Part shown: positions 35,400-44,900 of the stretch, piece after piece | How positions within the stretch are numbered: the first letter of the stretch is position 1 | How the letters are laid out: every line of letters starts with the position of its first letter | Origin: Actinomadura sp. DC4 | Lineage (GTDB): Bacteria; Actinomycetota; Actinomycetes; Streptosporangiales; Streptosporangiaceae | Length of the DNA: 64,000 bases | Direction of reading: 5' to 3' | Assembly (NCBI RefSeq): GCF_030406325.1 | Contig: NZ_JAUEQY010000020.1 | Coordinates: 124,001-188,000 of the forward strand | The notes under the pieces: model-generated | Database searches by the model: none | What the model was told of the DNA's origin: nothing | Seen by the model: only the letters and a program-made list of their open reading frames with translations | Made by a program: the position numbers and the translations under genes

Positions 35400-36508
35400 C
35401 GCCGCCTTGATGCGCTGGCCACGGTTACCCCGGCCCTTGTGTTGGACGTACGGAGTGCGCCGACCGCGAAGCTTCTAAGGCGTGCGCTGCTCCACCATGG
35501 GCTGAACCCCTCCCGCTGGGAGCTTCCGGTGCCGGCCGCCGAGGCAAAGGCGCTCAAGTGGCTCGCTGACCAGTCCCGCCCTGTCGCGGACCTGGCCGAG
35601 GCCGACGTCACGCGAACGGCGCTCAACGCCATTGCGGTCACGATGGCCGGCGGTGCGGCGGCTGCGTCGACCATCGCCCGTAAGCGTGCGGTGCTCTACA
35701 ACGTGCTCAAGTACGCGGTGAAGGAGCGCAGGCTTTTGGAGACCAACCCGATTGATCAAGTGGACTGGAAAGCGCCGGAGCGGGTCGAGCAGGTGGACCG
35801 TAGCGTGGTCGCGAATTCCACTCAGGCGCGTCAGCTTCTCGCCGCGGTGACGTACGTCGGTCGGCTCTCGGGCCGTGGGCAACGCTTGCGTGCGATGTAC
35901 GCCTGCATGTATTACGGCGGTCTTCGACCTTCGGAGGCGGTGGGGCTTCGGCGGCGGGACTGCGAGTTGCCCGAGTTGTGCGCCTGCCAAGGTGAGTGCT
36001 CCTGTGGTCGTCCGAAGGCAGCCTGGGGGCGGCTGGTGCTGGTCAAGTCGCGTCCTGGTCCGGGCAAGCTCTACACCGACAGCGGCGAAACCCACGATGA
36101 CAGGGACTGAAACGGTGCCCGTCCGGTCACAAGCGCGTCGTTCCGATTCCGCCGGAGCTGGTGCGCATCCTCGCTGAGCATCTGGAGAGGTTCGGCGCGG
36201 GGGAGGAAGGCCGGCTGTTCCGTACCTCGACCGGCGGCATCGTGTCCGCGTCGGCGGTATGGCGTATCTGGCGTGATGCGCGGGTCATCGGCCTGTCCTC
36301 TGAGCAACAGGTGACGCCACTTGCCGGGCGGCCATACGACCTGCGGCATGCGTACGCGACGCTGCTTCTCAACGCGGGCGTGCCGCCCAAGGAGGTCGCA
36401 CTGCGCATGGGCAACAGCGTCGAGGTGTTGTGGAAGGTGTATGCGGGTTGCCTCGACGGCGATGAGGTGCGCCTCAACCGCATGATCGAAAAGGCGCTCG
36501 CCGCGTGA
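35400..36508 (+). pseudogene. int: tyrosine recombinase/integrase, frameshifted
   Basis: The first frame carries the SAM-like core-binding domain (TIARKRAVLYNVLKYAVKER, NPIDQVDWKAPERVE) and the first catalytic Arg (GLRPSEAVGLRRRD). It stops at 36110. A single missing base near 36105 moves the rest to another frame: HKRVVPIPPELVRILAEHLE, then YDLRHAYATLLLNAGVPPKE (H-x2-R box) and LWKVYAGCLDGDE (catalytic Tyr). The expected N-terminal arm-binding domain is not recognisable. The tRNA-Arg repeat 208 bp downstream is where attP-derived DNA is expected for actinomycete integrative elements. Confidence 0.8.
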
Positions 36509-36716
36509 GGCGGCTCCAAGGGCAGGGCTCCGGTTTCATCCCGGGGCTCTGTCGTATTTCAGGGCTTCACTTGCACAAACGAGTCGATTTTCATCCCACA
36601 CATATCCCGCGAACACCGGCTGAGGGCTGCTTCTCGTGGCATCCGGCTGCACACATGCGAAACCCCGACCACCCATGTTCATGCTGGTCAACGTGGGTTT
36701 TCGGTGATCATCTAGG

Positions 36717-36759
36717 TGCCCCCGGCAGGATTCGAACCTGCGGCACACGGTTTAGGAAT
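36717..36759 (-). repeat. tRNA-Arg(CCU) 3'-half fragment, copy 2 (attachment-site repeat)
   Basis: These 43 bp are identical to 33471-33513 and in the same orientation. The flank beyond 36759 again lacks a tRNA 5' half. The two copies enclose 3.2 kb with VapBC, a membrane protein, the palindrome and the integrase. Confidence 0.88.
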
Positions 36760-37129
36760 TCGCTGGGGTTCATGCCGGACGGCAATGGATGATGTCGCCT
36801 TCGCGCATTCTTGCAGCTAGCTCGCTCGGCTACGTGTCGATCAGTCCGAGGAATGATGCGCGCTGTTGTCTCCGCGTAGTCCGTGCGGGCCCCCCTCGGG
36901 CTCCCACGCGCTCCCCATCGCAGCCGCGGGACGCGGCGATCGAAGCACCCGCCCGGATGTCCTGCCGCTCTGTGCCGGTCGAGGCGGTTTGGTCCTGTTT
37001 CCTGTCGTGTTCCCATCCGCTCCGCCCTTCAATAACTGACGGTCACGGTCCGCATTGATTGCGGGGAGGCACCATCTCTGATGCCTCGGTGGGGTGGGCG
37101 GACCGTGTGGTGCGGTGGATGACCACGCT
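36760..37129. other. region without supported genes
   Basis: Short frames of 60-100 codons exist on both strands, none with recognisable motifs. It separates the att repeat from AICE-type remnants. Confidence 0.4.
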
Positions 37130-37345
37130 GAGTGTCATGGTGCTGGCCAAGGACCGTCGCGATCACCTCCTACAAGGCCGGATTGCAACGTCAGGCGTGG
37201 CAGTGGGCGCGGGCGAACCGGACACCGACCGGCGCTCTGCCCTCGGGCCGGCGATAGCCAAGCAGTTCGAACGTCACGAACACTGAGGTCGCCTGGTTAA
37301 ACAAACCGGCACAAGAGCTGGGCCCGACTCCCGCGTGAGTAGCTC
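37130..37345 (+). pseudogene. C-terminal remnant of a DUF2637-type (AICE/plasmid) protein
   Basis: Frames give LQRQAWQWARANRTPTGALP, SGRR, then after a shift IAKQFERHE and, after another, GRLVKQTGTRAG. The pattern (LQRQAW-W-ANR, LPSG, RHERWGRLVK) is the C-terminal part of the actinomycete plasmid/AICE proteins whose fuller but also broken copy lies at 40511-41143. It marks a second, lost conjugative element. Confidence 0.5.
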
Positions 37346-37501
37346 TTGCAGGCCCGACTCAGCATGGCCACTGTCGCGCCACTATCCGCTCATGCCGAGT
37401 ACAGGATGTGTGAGGGGATCCCGGGTTAGGACGCACGACGCCCGAAGGCCCGACGCTTACGTGGAAGATCCGGCCCGTCCCCTTAGAAGGAGCGCCCAGC
37501 C

Positions 37502-38017
37502 ATGATCCTCCCGAACGTTCGGGACCCTCGCTTCATCACGCTTCGTCGCGGCGGGAGGCTCACTGATTCGGATCATCATCTCCTCGCTCTTTGGGCGGCG
37601 TCGTGCGCGGAACACGTCCTTCACCTGTTCGAGTCGGTTCAGCCGGAGGAACCACGACCACGTGAAGCGATCGAGCACGCCCGCGCCTGGGTGCGTGGCG
37701 AGGTCAAGATGATGCAGGCTCGCGCGGCGGGCGGTCATGCAATGGGCGCGGCCAGAGACCTGCGTGGGACAGCACGGCATGCCGCGTACGCTGCTGGCCA
37801 GGCGGGGGCCGTCGCACACGTCGCCGCGCACGAACTCGGTGCGTCCGCCTATGCGATCAAGGCCGCACGTGCTGCCGCGCCGGAAGGCGAGAGCGATACC
37901 GCAGGGCGACTCGAGTGCCGATGGCAGCGTGACCAACTCCCGGAGGCGATTCGCGAGCTCGTGCTCGATGACCAGCGGTTGCGGAACGACATCTGCTGGT
38001 CGGTGTTTGACGGCTGA
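37502..38017 (+). CDS. putative immunity protein (actinomycete Imm-like family)
   Basis: The protein is 171 aa starting MILPNVRDPRFITLRRGGRL. It is helical, alanine- and histidine-rich, with LTDSDHHLLALWAASCAEHV, REAIEHARAWVRGEVKMMQAR and AGAVAHVAAHELGASAYAIK. This matches a family often annotated in Streptomyces as putative immunity protein, where it is usually a stand-alone gene. No toxin is adjacent, so it may be an orphan protecting against neighbours' toxins. The start is the first ATG after a GGAGCG site. Confidence 0.68.
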   Translation: MILPNVRDPRFITLRRGGRLTDSDHHLLALWAASCAEHVLHLFESVQPEEPRPREAIEHARAWVRGEVKMMQARAAGGHAMGAARDLRGTARHAAYAAGQAGAVAHVAAHELGASAYAIKAARAAAPEGESDTAGRLECRWQRDQLPEAIRELVLDDQRLRNDICWSVFDG

Positions 38018-38260
38018 GCGGGCGTGGGCTGCGAGCCCACCCCAGCGCTCACCCGAATCTGCCGCTGGTCGGGCATGCCATCGGCGATCCGCGTGCGGAC
38101 ACGTCCGGCTTTGCCGATGGAAGTGTTCCATTCGGGTCCCGATCCTGGGTGGAGTGACTTGTTTCGGGGCATCATGGACGGAAGGATGAAAGAGTAGCTT
38201 TGCCCGCGGAATGAACCTGTCTTGTCGCTCGACGGCTTTGGGTGGAATGCGAGGTTGCTC
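38018..38260. other. intergenic region upstream of the RHIM-TPR-TRADD operon
   Basis: No supported gene. The last 100 bp, less GC-rich than average, must contain the operon promoter; no operator repeat was evident. Confidence 0.4.
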
Positions 38261-38662
38261 ATGGATCCATCCGCGATCATCGCAGCGGCGCTGAGCGGTG
38301 GCGCCACCGCTACTGCGTCCGAGCTAGCGTCGGCCGCGGTGCGGGATGCTTACAGCCGGTTTCGTGCCGTACTCATCGCGCGTCTTGGAGATCGGCGGCC
38401 GGCTGAGCGTCTTCTCGAAGATATTGAGAGAGAGCCCGAGAAGTCCGATATCTTAGTGCTCCAGATTATCCGCGATGATCCTGATGTCATCAATGAGGTT
38501 TATCAACTCGCCGTGCGCCTCCTTGACGCCCTGCAAGAATCGGACGCCAGCCCTGTCAAATATCGCGTGGAAGTCACGCGGGCAGCGGGCGTTCAGATCG
38601 GCAGCCACAACACACAGGTGAACACCTTTTCTGTTGGCGAGGCCAGAGTCGGCGGGGATTAG
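38261..38662 (+). CDS. small adaptor protein with C-terminal RHIM-like amyloid motif
   Basis: The protein is 133 aa from ATG 38261. A short N-terminal hydrophobic/alanine-rich helix (MDPSAIIAAALSGGATATAS) leads into AAVRDAYSRFRAVLIARLGD and a helical domain to about residue 98. The tail reads GVQIGSHNTQVNTF (110-123): the VQIG tetrad followed by N-T-Q is what defines RHIM cores in RIPK1/3-type proteins, and similar tails recur in actinomycete conflict genes. It lies 5 bp upstream of a TPR gene and heads a three-gene operon. Predicted role: nucleates or relays amyloid signalling; no activity is proven. Confidence 0.7.
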   Translation: MDPSAIIAAALSGGATATASELASAAVRDAYSRFRAVLIARLGDRRPAERLLEDIEREPEKSDILVLQIIRDDPDVINEVYQLAVRLLDALQESDASPVKYRVEVTRAAGVQIGSHNTQVNTFSVGEARVGGD

Positions 38663-38667
38663 CGCCA

Positions 38668-39642
38668 ATGGTGGAGACATCCAGGACACCACGGCCGACT
38701 GGAACGCAGGCAGAAACGCTTTCCACACAAACCAGGGTGCTCCGCTGGCCCGATCCGCTGAAGCCACCGCTTCAATTGGAAGAGTCGATGTTACGGTCAG
38801 CCGAGGCAGTGGGGGCAGACCACTCGGAGACTCTGAATTTGCGCGTACAACTAGCGTTCTCAAGGGCTCAGCGCGGCTCGTCACAGGACGCGGTGGTGAC
38901 ATTGGAGGCGGTGCTCGAGCGGCAGATCGCCCGACTCGGTCCTGCCGCACAGGACGTGTTGGCCACCATGAACATGTTGGCTCATTGTCGTGGACAGTCG
39001 GGTGATCTTTCTGGTGCGGTTGTTGACTTCAATAACCTCGCATTGGAGTGTACGCGGATTTTCGGAGCTGCTCATCCTGAAACCTTCTTCGTCCTGCACA
39101 ATCTGGCCATATGGCGTGGCTTGGCGGGAAACCCGCGGGGTGCGGTCCAAGCTCTGGAGGAGTTGATACAGGATCAGGAGCGAACTCTCGGCCCTGAGGA
39201 TCCGGACACGCTCGCGACACGATCGGCATGGGCCCATTGGATAGGTGAATGCGGCGAAAGTGAGAGGGCTATCAAGGCGCATGAGGCTGTTCTTGATTCG
39301 TACGCAAAGACACTGGGTATCCGTCACCCAGTGGCGATGACGGTGCGAAACAACTTGGCGCACCTCCTCGGGAGTGCCGGTCGGACGGAGCTCGCCGTGG
39401 CGAATTTTAAAGCACTCCTCTTGGATCGGCGCTCGGTCCTTGGCCCCGACCACCCGGACACGCTCGCCACAAGAAACAATTTGGCGCACTGTTGGGGCCT
39501 AGCCGGCCAACTAGGTCGGGCGGTGGCCGAGTTGGAGCAATTAGTCCTTGACTACACCAGAATTCTGGGTGAGAGCCACCCCGGCACCCGGGGAGCAGTC
39601 GGAAACCTCAGATATTGGCGAGATCGGGATGGCGATAAGTGA
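38668..39642 (+). CDS. tetratricopeptide-repeat protein (TPR_10/12 type)
   Basis: The protein is 324 aa. From about residue 45 to the end it is built of six to seven 42-residue repeats with the kinesin-light-chain-like consensus LGPDHPDTLATRNNLAHCWG, e.g. at HPETFFVLHNLAIWRGLAGN, HPVAMTVRNNLAHLLGSAGR and HPDTLATRNNLAHCWGLAGQ. In NLR-like actinomycete proteins these repeats follow an NB-ARC domain; here no ATPase is present, so the TPR part is a free protein, probably the sensor or scaffold of the operon. Start ATG 38668; its stop overlaps the next gene. G+C is lower than in the chromosomal genes. Confidence 0.85.
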   Translation: MVETSRTPRPTGTQAETLSTQTRVLRWPDPLKPPLQLEESMLRSAEAVGADHSETLNLRVQLAFSRAQRGSSQDAVVTLEAVLERQIARLGPAAQDVLATMNMLAHCRGQSGDLSGAVVDFNNLALECTRIFGAAHPETFFVLHNLAIWRGLAGNPRGAVQALEELIQDQERTLGPEDPDTLATRSAWAHWIGECGESERAIKAHEAVLDSYAKTLGIRHPVAMTVRNNLAHLLGSAGRTELAVANFKALLLDRRSVLGPDHPDTLATRNNLAHCWGLAGQLGRAVAELEQLVLDYTRILGESHPGTRGAVGNLRYWRDRDGDK

Positions 39643-40145
39643 TGACGGCGGCATCGAACCCGGAGCCGTATGCCGCCGTTAGTGGTTCGGGGGTCATTCA
39701 TAACGTCTTCATGAGTGGCGCAATCGAGGGCGTAGCGAAGGCCGACCCAGAAAATATCCAGCAGGTCGCCGCGTCTCAGCTGGCGCTAAGCAATAGCTAT
39801 TACCAGAGCGCATTGAGTCAGGCTTCACGAAGCTTTATGGCGGCAATCGTCTCCGCTGGAGTGGGCCTATTGTTCTTTGTTTCTTCTGTCGTATTCGCCA
39901 TGGTGAGCCGCAATGTGAGTGCAGCGTACATTAGCGCTCTGGCAGGTGGCATTGTAGAAGTGATCTCCGGCCTAAACTTTTGGTTGTTCGGTAGGACTGC
40001 ATCACAGCTTGACACCTTTCATGTGCGGCTAGAAAAGATGCAACGATATCTTCTCGCAAATAGTGTTTGCACTAGTCTTCCTGAGGAAAATCGGGCACAG
40101 GTGATTGCTGACCTTGTTAAGTCAATGGTCGACGGCCGGGAGTAG
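39642..40145 (+). CDS. TRADD-N-associated two-helix membrane protein (CyanoTRADDas_TM-like) with N-terminal PP-like motif
   Basis: ATG 39642 shares one base with the TPR stop (GTG 39639 is possible); 167 aa. Residues 13-30, VSGSGVIHNVFMSGAIEG, resemble the actinobacterial PP/RHIM-related motif (G.V..VV.AG.I.G). Residues 45-66 (SQLALSNSYYQSALSQASRS) lead into two helices, AAIVSAGVGLLFFVSSVVFA and AAYISALAGGIVEVISGLNF, then FHVRLEKMQRYLLANSVCTS. The helix pair and this tail fit the membrane domain found with bacterial TRADD-N domains, proposed to act in cell-death systems. The gene is near 50% G+C. Predicted effector: membrane disruption on signal; untested. Confidence 0.7.
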   Translation: MTAASNPEPYAAVSGSGVIHNVFMSGAIEGVAKADPENIQQVAASQLALSNSYYQSALSQASRSFMAAIVSAGVGLLFFVSSVVFAMVSRNVSAAYISALAGGIVEVISGLNFWLFGRTASQLDTFHVRLEKMQRYLLANSVCTSLPEENRAQVIADLVKSMVDGRE

Positions 40146-40393
40146 CCACAAGACGAAAAAAGGGCAAATAGCGCCTCAAAAAGAAGTCGATACCCTTTTA
40201 GCTCGAACTTGTTTGATACTTAATGAGTCATTTGATCGCTGACGAATTCATCTGCCGCTGATCGTGCGCAACATGCTGATGACAGAGCATGTCCTGCAAC
40301 GTGGCGTGCCAGCCATCGCTGCAAGCGGCGACAGTTTCGCCGGCACACCCCTAGAACGGGGTGTTGCGACGACTCCTAGAACCGAAGGGGGTT
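40146..40393. other. AT-rich intergenic region after the TRADD operon
   Basis: No gene seen. AAAAGGG (40165) and CCCTTTT (40193) could form a weak stem over a 25-nt loop. The stretch is much richer in A+T than the surroundings, in keeping with the imported operon. Confidence 0.4.
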
Positions 40394-40413
40394 CCAGGGG
40401 GTCACCCCCCTGG
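40394..40413. repeat. short GC stem-loop
   Basis: CCAGGGGG and CCCCCTGG pair perfectly around TCAC. The preceding GAAGGGGGTT context is of the kind found ahead of plasmid/AICE gene blocks. It may be a terminator or part of a replication or regulation region. Confidence 0.5.
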
Positions 40414-40510
40414 GCAAATACAGTGTCCGAGGGGCGACTGGACAGTTAAGCCCATGGTCTTGCCCACCGATCTAGTGTTTCGTCGGCGATGAGCTGAGGT
40501 GGCATATTGT

Positions 40511-41143
40511 GCCTACTCGGCCATGATCACGGCGTCATAGTCGACCGTGGTAAGTGTCGTGTTGTTGGCGGCTATCGCTGTGGTCGTCAGCTTCGGGCAC
40601 ATGCGTGAGCTAGCGCTTCGGCACGGGGAGCCGTGGTGGAGCGCCACGCTTATCCCACTCAGCGTGGATGGGATGGTCGTTGCGGCTTCTATGTCGGTCC
40701 TACTGGCGAGCCGGATGGGCAGGCGGGTGAGTGGTTGCCTTGGACGCTTCTCATCGTCGGGAGCATGGCTTGTCTCGCGGCGAACGTCGGGGTGGCGAGC
40801 CACATGTGGTGAGTCGTCTGATCGCTGCCTGGCCGTCTTTCGCGTTCGTAGGTTCGTACCACTTGCTTCAAGGACAATTCCGGATCGGTCGTGGCATCCC
40901 CGCCCCACGCTGGGATGGGTCGGAGGCTGTTCTACTGGGTCTCGGATCGGCGACGGGGATGAAGGCCCGTCGTGTCTGGAGGATCCGGGGAGGGTTCTTC
41001 AGCGCCAGGCATGGGAGTGGGCGTTGGCGAATCGCTCAGAGGATGGCCTGCTGCCCGCGGGGGCGGTTATCGCGAGGCGCTTCAACCGAAGTCCTCGATG
41101 GTGGTGCCTAGTCAAGAACACCGGCGCTGCTGGATCCTTGGAA
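40511..41143 (+). pseudogene. DUF2637 protein of an actinomycete integrative/conjugative element, frameshifted
   Basis: Frame pieces in order: VVLLAAIAVVVSFGHMRELA followed by LRHGEPWWSATLIPLSVDGM and VVAASMSVLLASRMGRR; after a lost base near 40725, WLPWTLLIVGSMACLAANVG; after another, SRLIAAWPSFAFVGSYHLL; later LQRQAWEWALANR. These are the four membrane helices and the C-terminal part of DUF2637, a family encoded next to rep and int in AICEs such as pSAM2 relatives. No rep or tra gene remains nearby. Confidence 0.7.
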
Positions 41144-41915
41144 CCGATCGCGATCACGGCGGACCTCTACGCCGAAGTGGTCACCGAGCTCGCCCGCGAG
41201 GCCGCGGAGAAGACGGCCGCGATGATCCCCCGGAACAAGGCACGCGCCACGCGCCGGTCCCCCCACGGGCCCCCAAGGCTCGGATCCGTCCAACGGAGAG
41301 CGAGTACATGAGGTGTTTTCCCTGGTCAGGCGAGGTGCCCCCGGCAGGGCACGCAGAAGATGGGAACGCCTTCTGCACGGCCCGCAGCTCGCCAGCTGGT
41401 GGTCGAATCGGTCGTCTTGCTGCCGCCAGCGCTTCGCGGCGTACACGCGATTCGGGCGGCACAGGAGCGGCGGGCGACAGCATCGCCGACTGACGCCGGG
41501 GCTGTTGAGCATTGAGGGGAAACGGTGCTCGAACAACTCGATGGTCGACAACCCCAGCGCGGTGGTAACTGGTAGGGATCGCGCGATGTTGTCGCGGCAA
41601 AAGCCTCAACGCTACAGCGACGCGCCTTAGAAACTGTCACGTGGACATCTAACGACACCAACGTCTGGGCGGGATCCTCGGCGAGTACGCACATGCCGTT
41701 TGACCTGCGTGGACGAGATTATCGGCATGCACAGGCCAGGTAACGGTTCGCGCCGTTGCAACTTCCCGTTGACCTCGACGAGCGCGTGCGCTGGGACGCC
41801 GTCCGCGCCACGTGCGATCGCGCTGACGAGATCGCTCGGCAGCTGTACGCCGATGTCCTACAGAGGAGAAGCGCCGCTGCATGTATCAGAAGCACGAAGG
41901 GCACGGCGAGGGTGG
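41144..41915. other. region without supported genes, decayed mobile DNA
   Basis: Short frames on both strands have no recognisable motif. It contains a partial att-like sequence at 41333-41348 and ends at the stop of the HamB-like helicase. It is best read as scar between the AICE remnants and the defence island. Confidence 0.45.
41333..41348 (-). repeat. partial tRNA-Arg att repeat, copy 3
   Basis: AGGTGCCCCCGGCAGG is identical over 16 bp to the outer end and flank of the att copy at 36715-36730 (flanking AGG included), then diverges. It may be what is left of a third attachment site, or a chance match to a GC-rich acceptor stem. Confidence 0.4.
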
Positions 41916-44900
41916 TCAGCGTGAGGTGAGTGTGATGGTCAAGGTGATCGCATTGCGGACGGAGAGCTCGTCGGTTCCGTTCTGAATTGCGAGGGCACGA
42001 GGGTTGGTGCTCAGTTGTGTGGAGACATGGGGTGCGGAGTCTTCATCAAGGGCGAGGGCGAGCGGCCGAGCGATCTCTCGGGCGATCCAGCCGAGGAAGA
42101 CGCCTTGGTGTTGGACCTGGACAGCATTCGGGTCTGCCTTGTTGTTGCGGTCGCGGACGAGCTCGAGGAGGGTGCCAGCGGGCAGCTGAGAGAGGTAGGC
42201 GGCGTTGCCGGCATTGCGGTGTCGGCGCAAGGGGCAGGTGAAGGTTCCGTTGCCGCTGAGGATCGTGGCCTGCGCGGTGCGCGGGCTGCGGCGTTCGGTG
42301 CTGCGGATGAGGAGACGAGCGGTGTCGGGGTCCGTGATCTTGGTGATCTCGTCGACGGTGAGTTGGCTGAGCCAGTCGAGGAACTGCCCCAAGGTCGGCT
42401 CCGGGTGGGGGCAGGCGGCGGCGAGGACTGTCGCCGCAGCCCGGTCGTGGATGCCGATGCTGGATGCGTAGCAGGCAGTGGGGCTTCCGACCCCGTATTT
42501 GATCATGGCGGGAAGGGCGGCCAGGCGGTCCTCGGCGGGGACACCGCGGCGGAGTTCGAGAAGCTGGAGCAGAGCCGAGACGACCCAGGCGAGGTCTTGG
42601 ACGATGATCTTGTCGATCGCGCTGGTCGTCGCGGCGATGTCAGAGGTGAGCAGGTCCCTGTGGTGGGTTTGGTGGAGATCGGTTGCCGGGAGGCCGGCGA
42701 TCCAGTCGGTGGCTACAGGCACGAGGGCAGAGGCGGCGACCCTCTTCTGGCGGGCGCTGCGCTGGAATTCGTATACGTTGATCGCGAGAGTCAGGACAAG
42801 GCGTTGCAGGTGGGGCCAGCTGTCGGCGGTGAGTAGTTCGGGGTGGGCATCGAGGGCTGCGTGGATCTGCTCAGCGGCGACGAGTGCGTCGATGCCGCCC
42901 TGGACGCTAAGGCCGGAGCGGATGATCGCGGCGCGTGTTGGGCGGTCGGGTAGACGCTGGGCGATGGCGGTGACGCGGCGGGCGGAGAAGCGGGCCAGCG
43001 GGGCCAGAGACCACTTCTGGGAGCCGAGTTGGTGGCCGGCGAGGGTATCTCCGAGAAGAGCCTGGGCGGCCTGTTCGAGGAAAACCTGGTCTGGGGTGTC
43101 AATGATCTCCTCGGCGAGCAGGGCCAGGAGCTGGAGGTCCAGTGCCTCAGCCCACTCGGACAGTGTTTCGTCGGTGGGCTCGGCCAAGTCCAGCGCGGTG
43201 AGGTCCTGGCCGGACTCGGGCCGATGACCAAGGCGGGCGATGACCAGTTTGTAGTAGAGCCAGGCGAGCGTGGAGATGACCGGTTCGATCTTGTCGTGGT
43301 CCAGGTAGCGGCGGCGGAGCTCCCTGGCGGTGTTGCCGTCCTTTGCGATCAGGATGACGTGGCCCTCGGTCTCCCGCCCGGCGCGGCCAGCCCGTCCGGC
43401 CGTGTTCCAGAAGTCGCGGATGCTGACCTGGTCGTTTTGGCCGCGCCAGGTGTCGGGGACGAGGACGGTCTTGGTGGGCAGGTTCATGCCCTGGGACAGG
43501 GTGCTGGTGGCGCACAAAACCCGAAGTGCGCCATTGCGGTAAGCGCGTTCGATGCAGTGGCGGACGGCTTGAGGGACCTCGGAGTGGTGGTAGGCGTAGC
43601 CTCGGAGGACCATGGTGGCCAGTTCGTGGCTGGCCCCGATGTGCCGGCCGATCTCGGCGGAGGCTTCCAGCCGTTGCTGTACGACGTCGGCGTTAATGGC
43701 GTCGTCCGAGGTGCCGAGTTTCGGAGCGCCTTCCTTCTCTAGGGCTTCGCCCAGGGCCCTGGCGGCAGCGCGGGCTTTGATCTTGGTGGGCTGGCTGATG
43801 AGCACTGGCCCGAGCCGATCGAAGTGCAGAGCCAGGGCCGCGGCGACGTCCTTAGGCGCTTCAGGGAAAAGGTTGACGCGCTTGAGGTGCCGAGTCAGGA
43901 CGCTGGGAAGGAAGAACTCGCCGTTGTCGCCGTTGCCGTAGTCAATGGCGCCCTGCTGTCCGTCCATTTTGCGGCCACGCCAGGAGAAGATGCCCATTCG
44001 CAGGCGAGAGGGCGACCAGTTGATCTTGGCGAGGTTGGTGGCGTCAGCGTTGGGGTCGAGCCAGCGGGCGAGATCGTCACCGTTGGGCAGGACCGCAGAG
44101 AGCAGCACGAGGCGGGCGGTCGGGGCTGTGCGGCGGAGGCGGGTCAGCAGCATCTCAAGGCGCAGTCCGCGCTCGGAGCGGTCGATGGTATGGCCCTCGT
44201 CGACCAGGATCAAGGCGAGGCGCTGCGCCAGCTCGGGCATGTTGCGCAGCAGCAGGTCGAGCTTCTCGCTGGTGACGACGAGGACATCGGTGAAATCAAG
44301 GAGCTGAGTCTCGTAGCGGACGTGCTCGGCACCGCCGAAGAGTGAGGAGACTCGGAGGCCGAGAAGGTCGAGGCTCTCGGACAGGTGTCTTTCGACCTGG
44401 GCGGCAAGGGCACGGGTTGGGACGACGTAGACGGCGAGGCGGGGAGTGAGCCACCAGTGGTTTTCGTCGCCGGGTTGGGGGGCGAGGGCGTGGAGGATGG
44501 CCCATTCAGCGATGTGGGTTTTGCCCGCTGAGGTGGGCATGGTCACGGCCATGTTTCGTGCCACTGCGTCGACCAAGCCAGCGTCCAGGGCGGCGCGTTG
44601 GGAGGGCCATACCTGGATGACGGGGCGCTCGGCAACGATCAGGGCTCTGAGGTAGCGCTCCCAGAGGCGGCCCCAGGTGGCCGCGCGGCGCAGGAGCAGC
44701 CAGGGCGATGTGGCGACAATGTCTTCGGCGACGTGAGCGAGGGAGTCGATAAGAGTCCAGGTATCGGCCACCGAGGCGTCCAGCAGGACGGAGGCGGCCT
44801 TGCGTAGGTCGGTCACAGCCGCGCGGCCTGCAGTCCGGTTGCCGCTGCGCCACAGTGCCGCAAGGTTGCGGGCGGCACGTCCGGCGAGTCCGTAGGCGGC

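Noticed and set aside
40165-40199. Intrinsic terminator after the TRADD operon
   Set aside because: Only a 7-bp A/T-heavy stem over a long loop; too weak to call.
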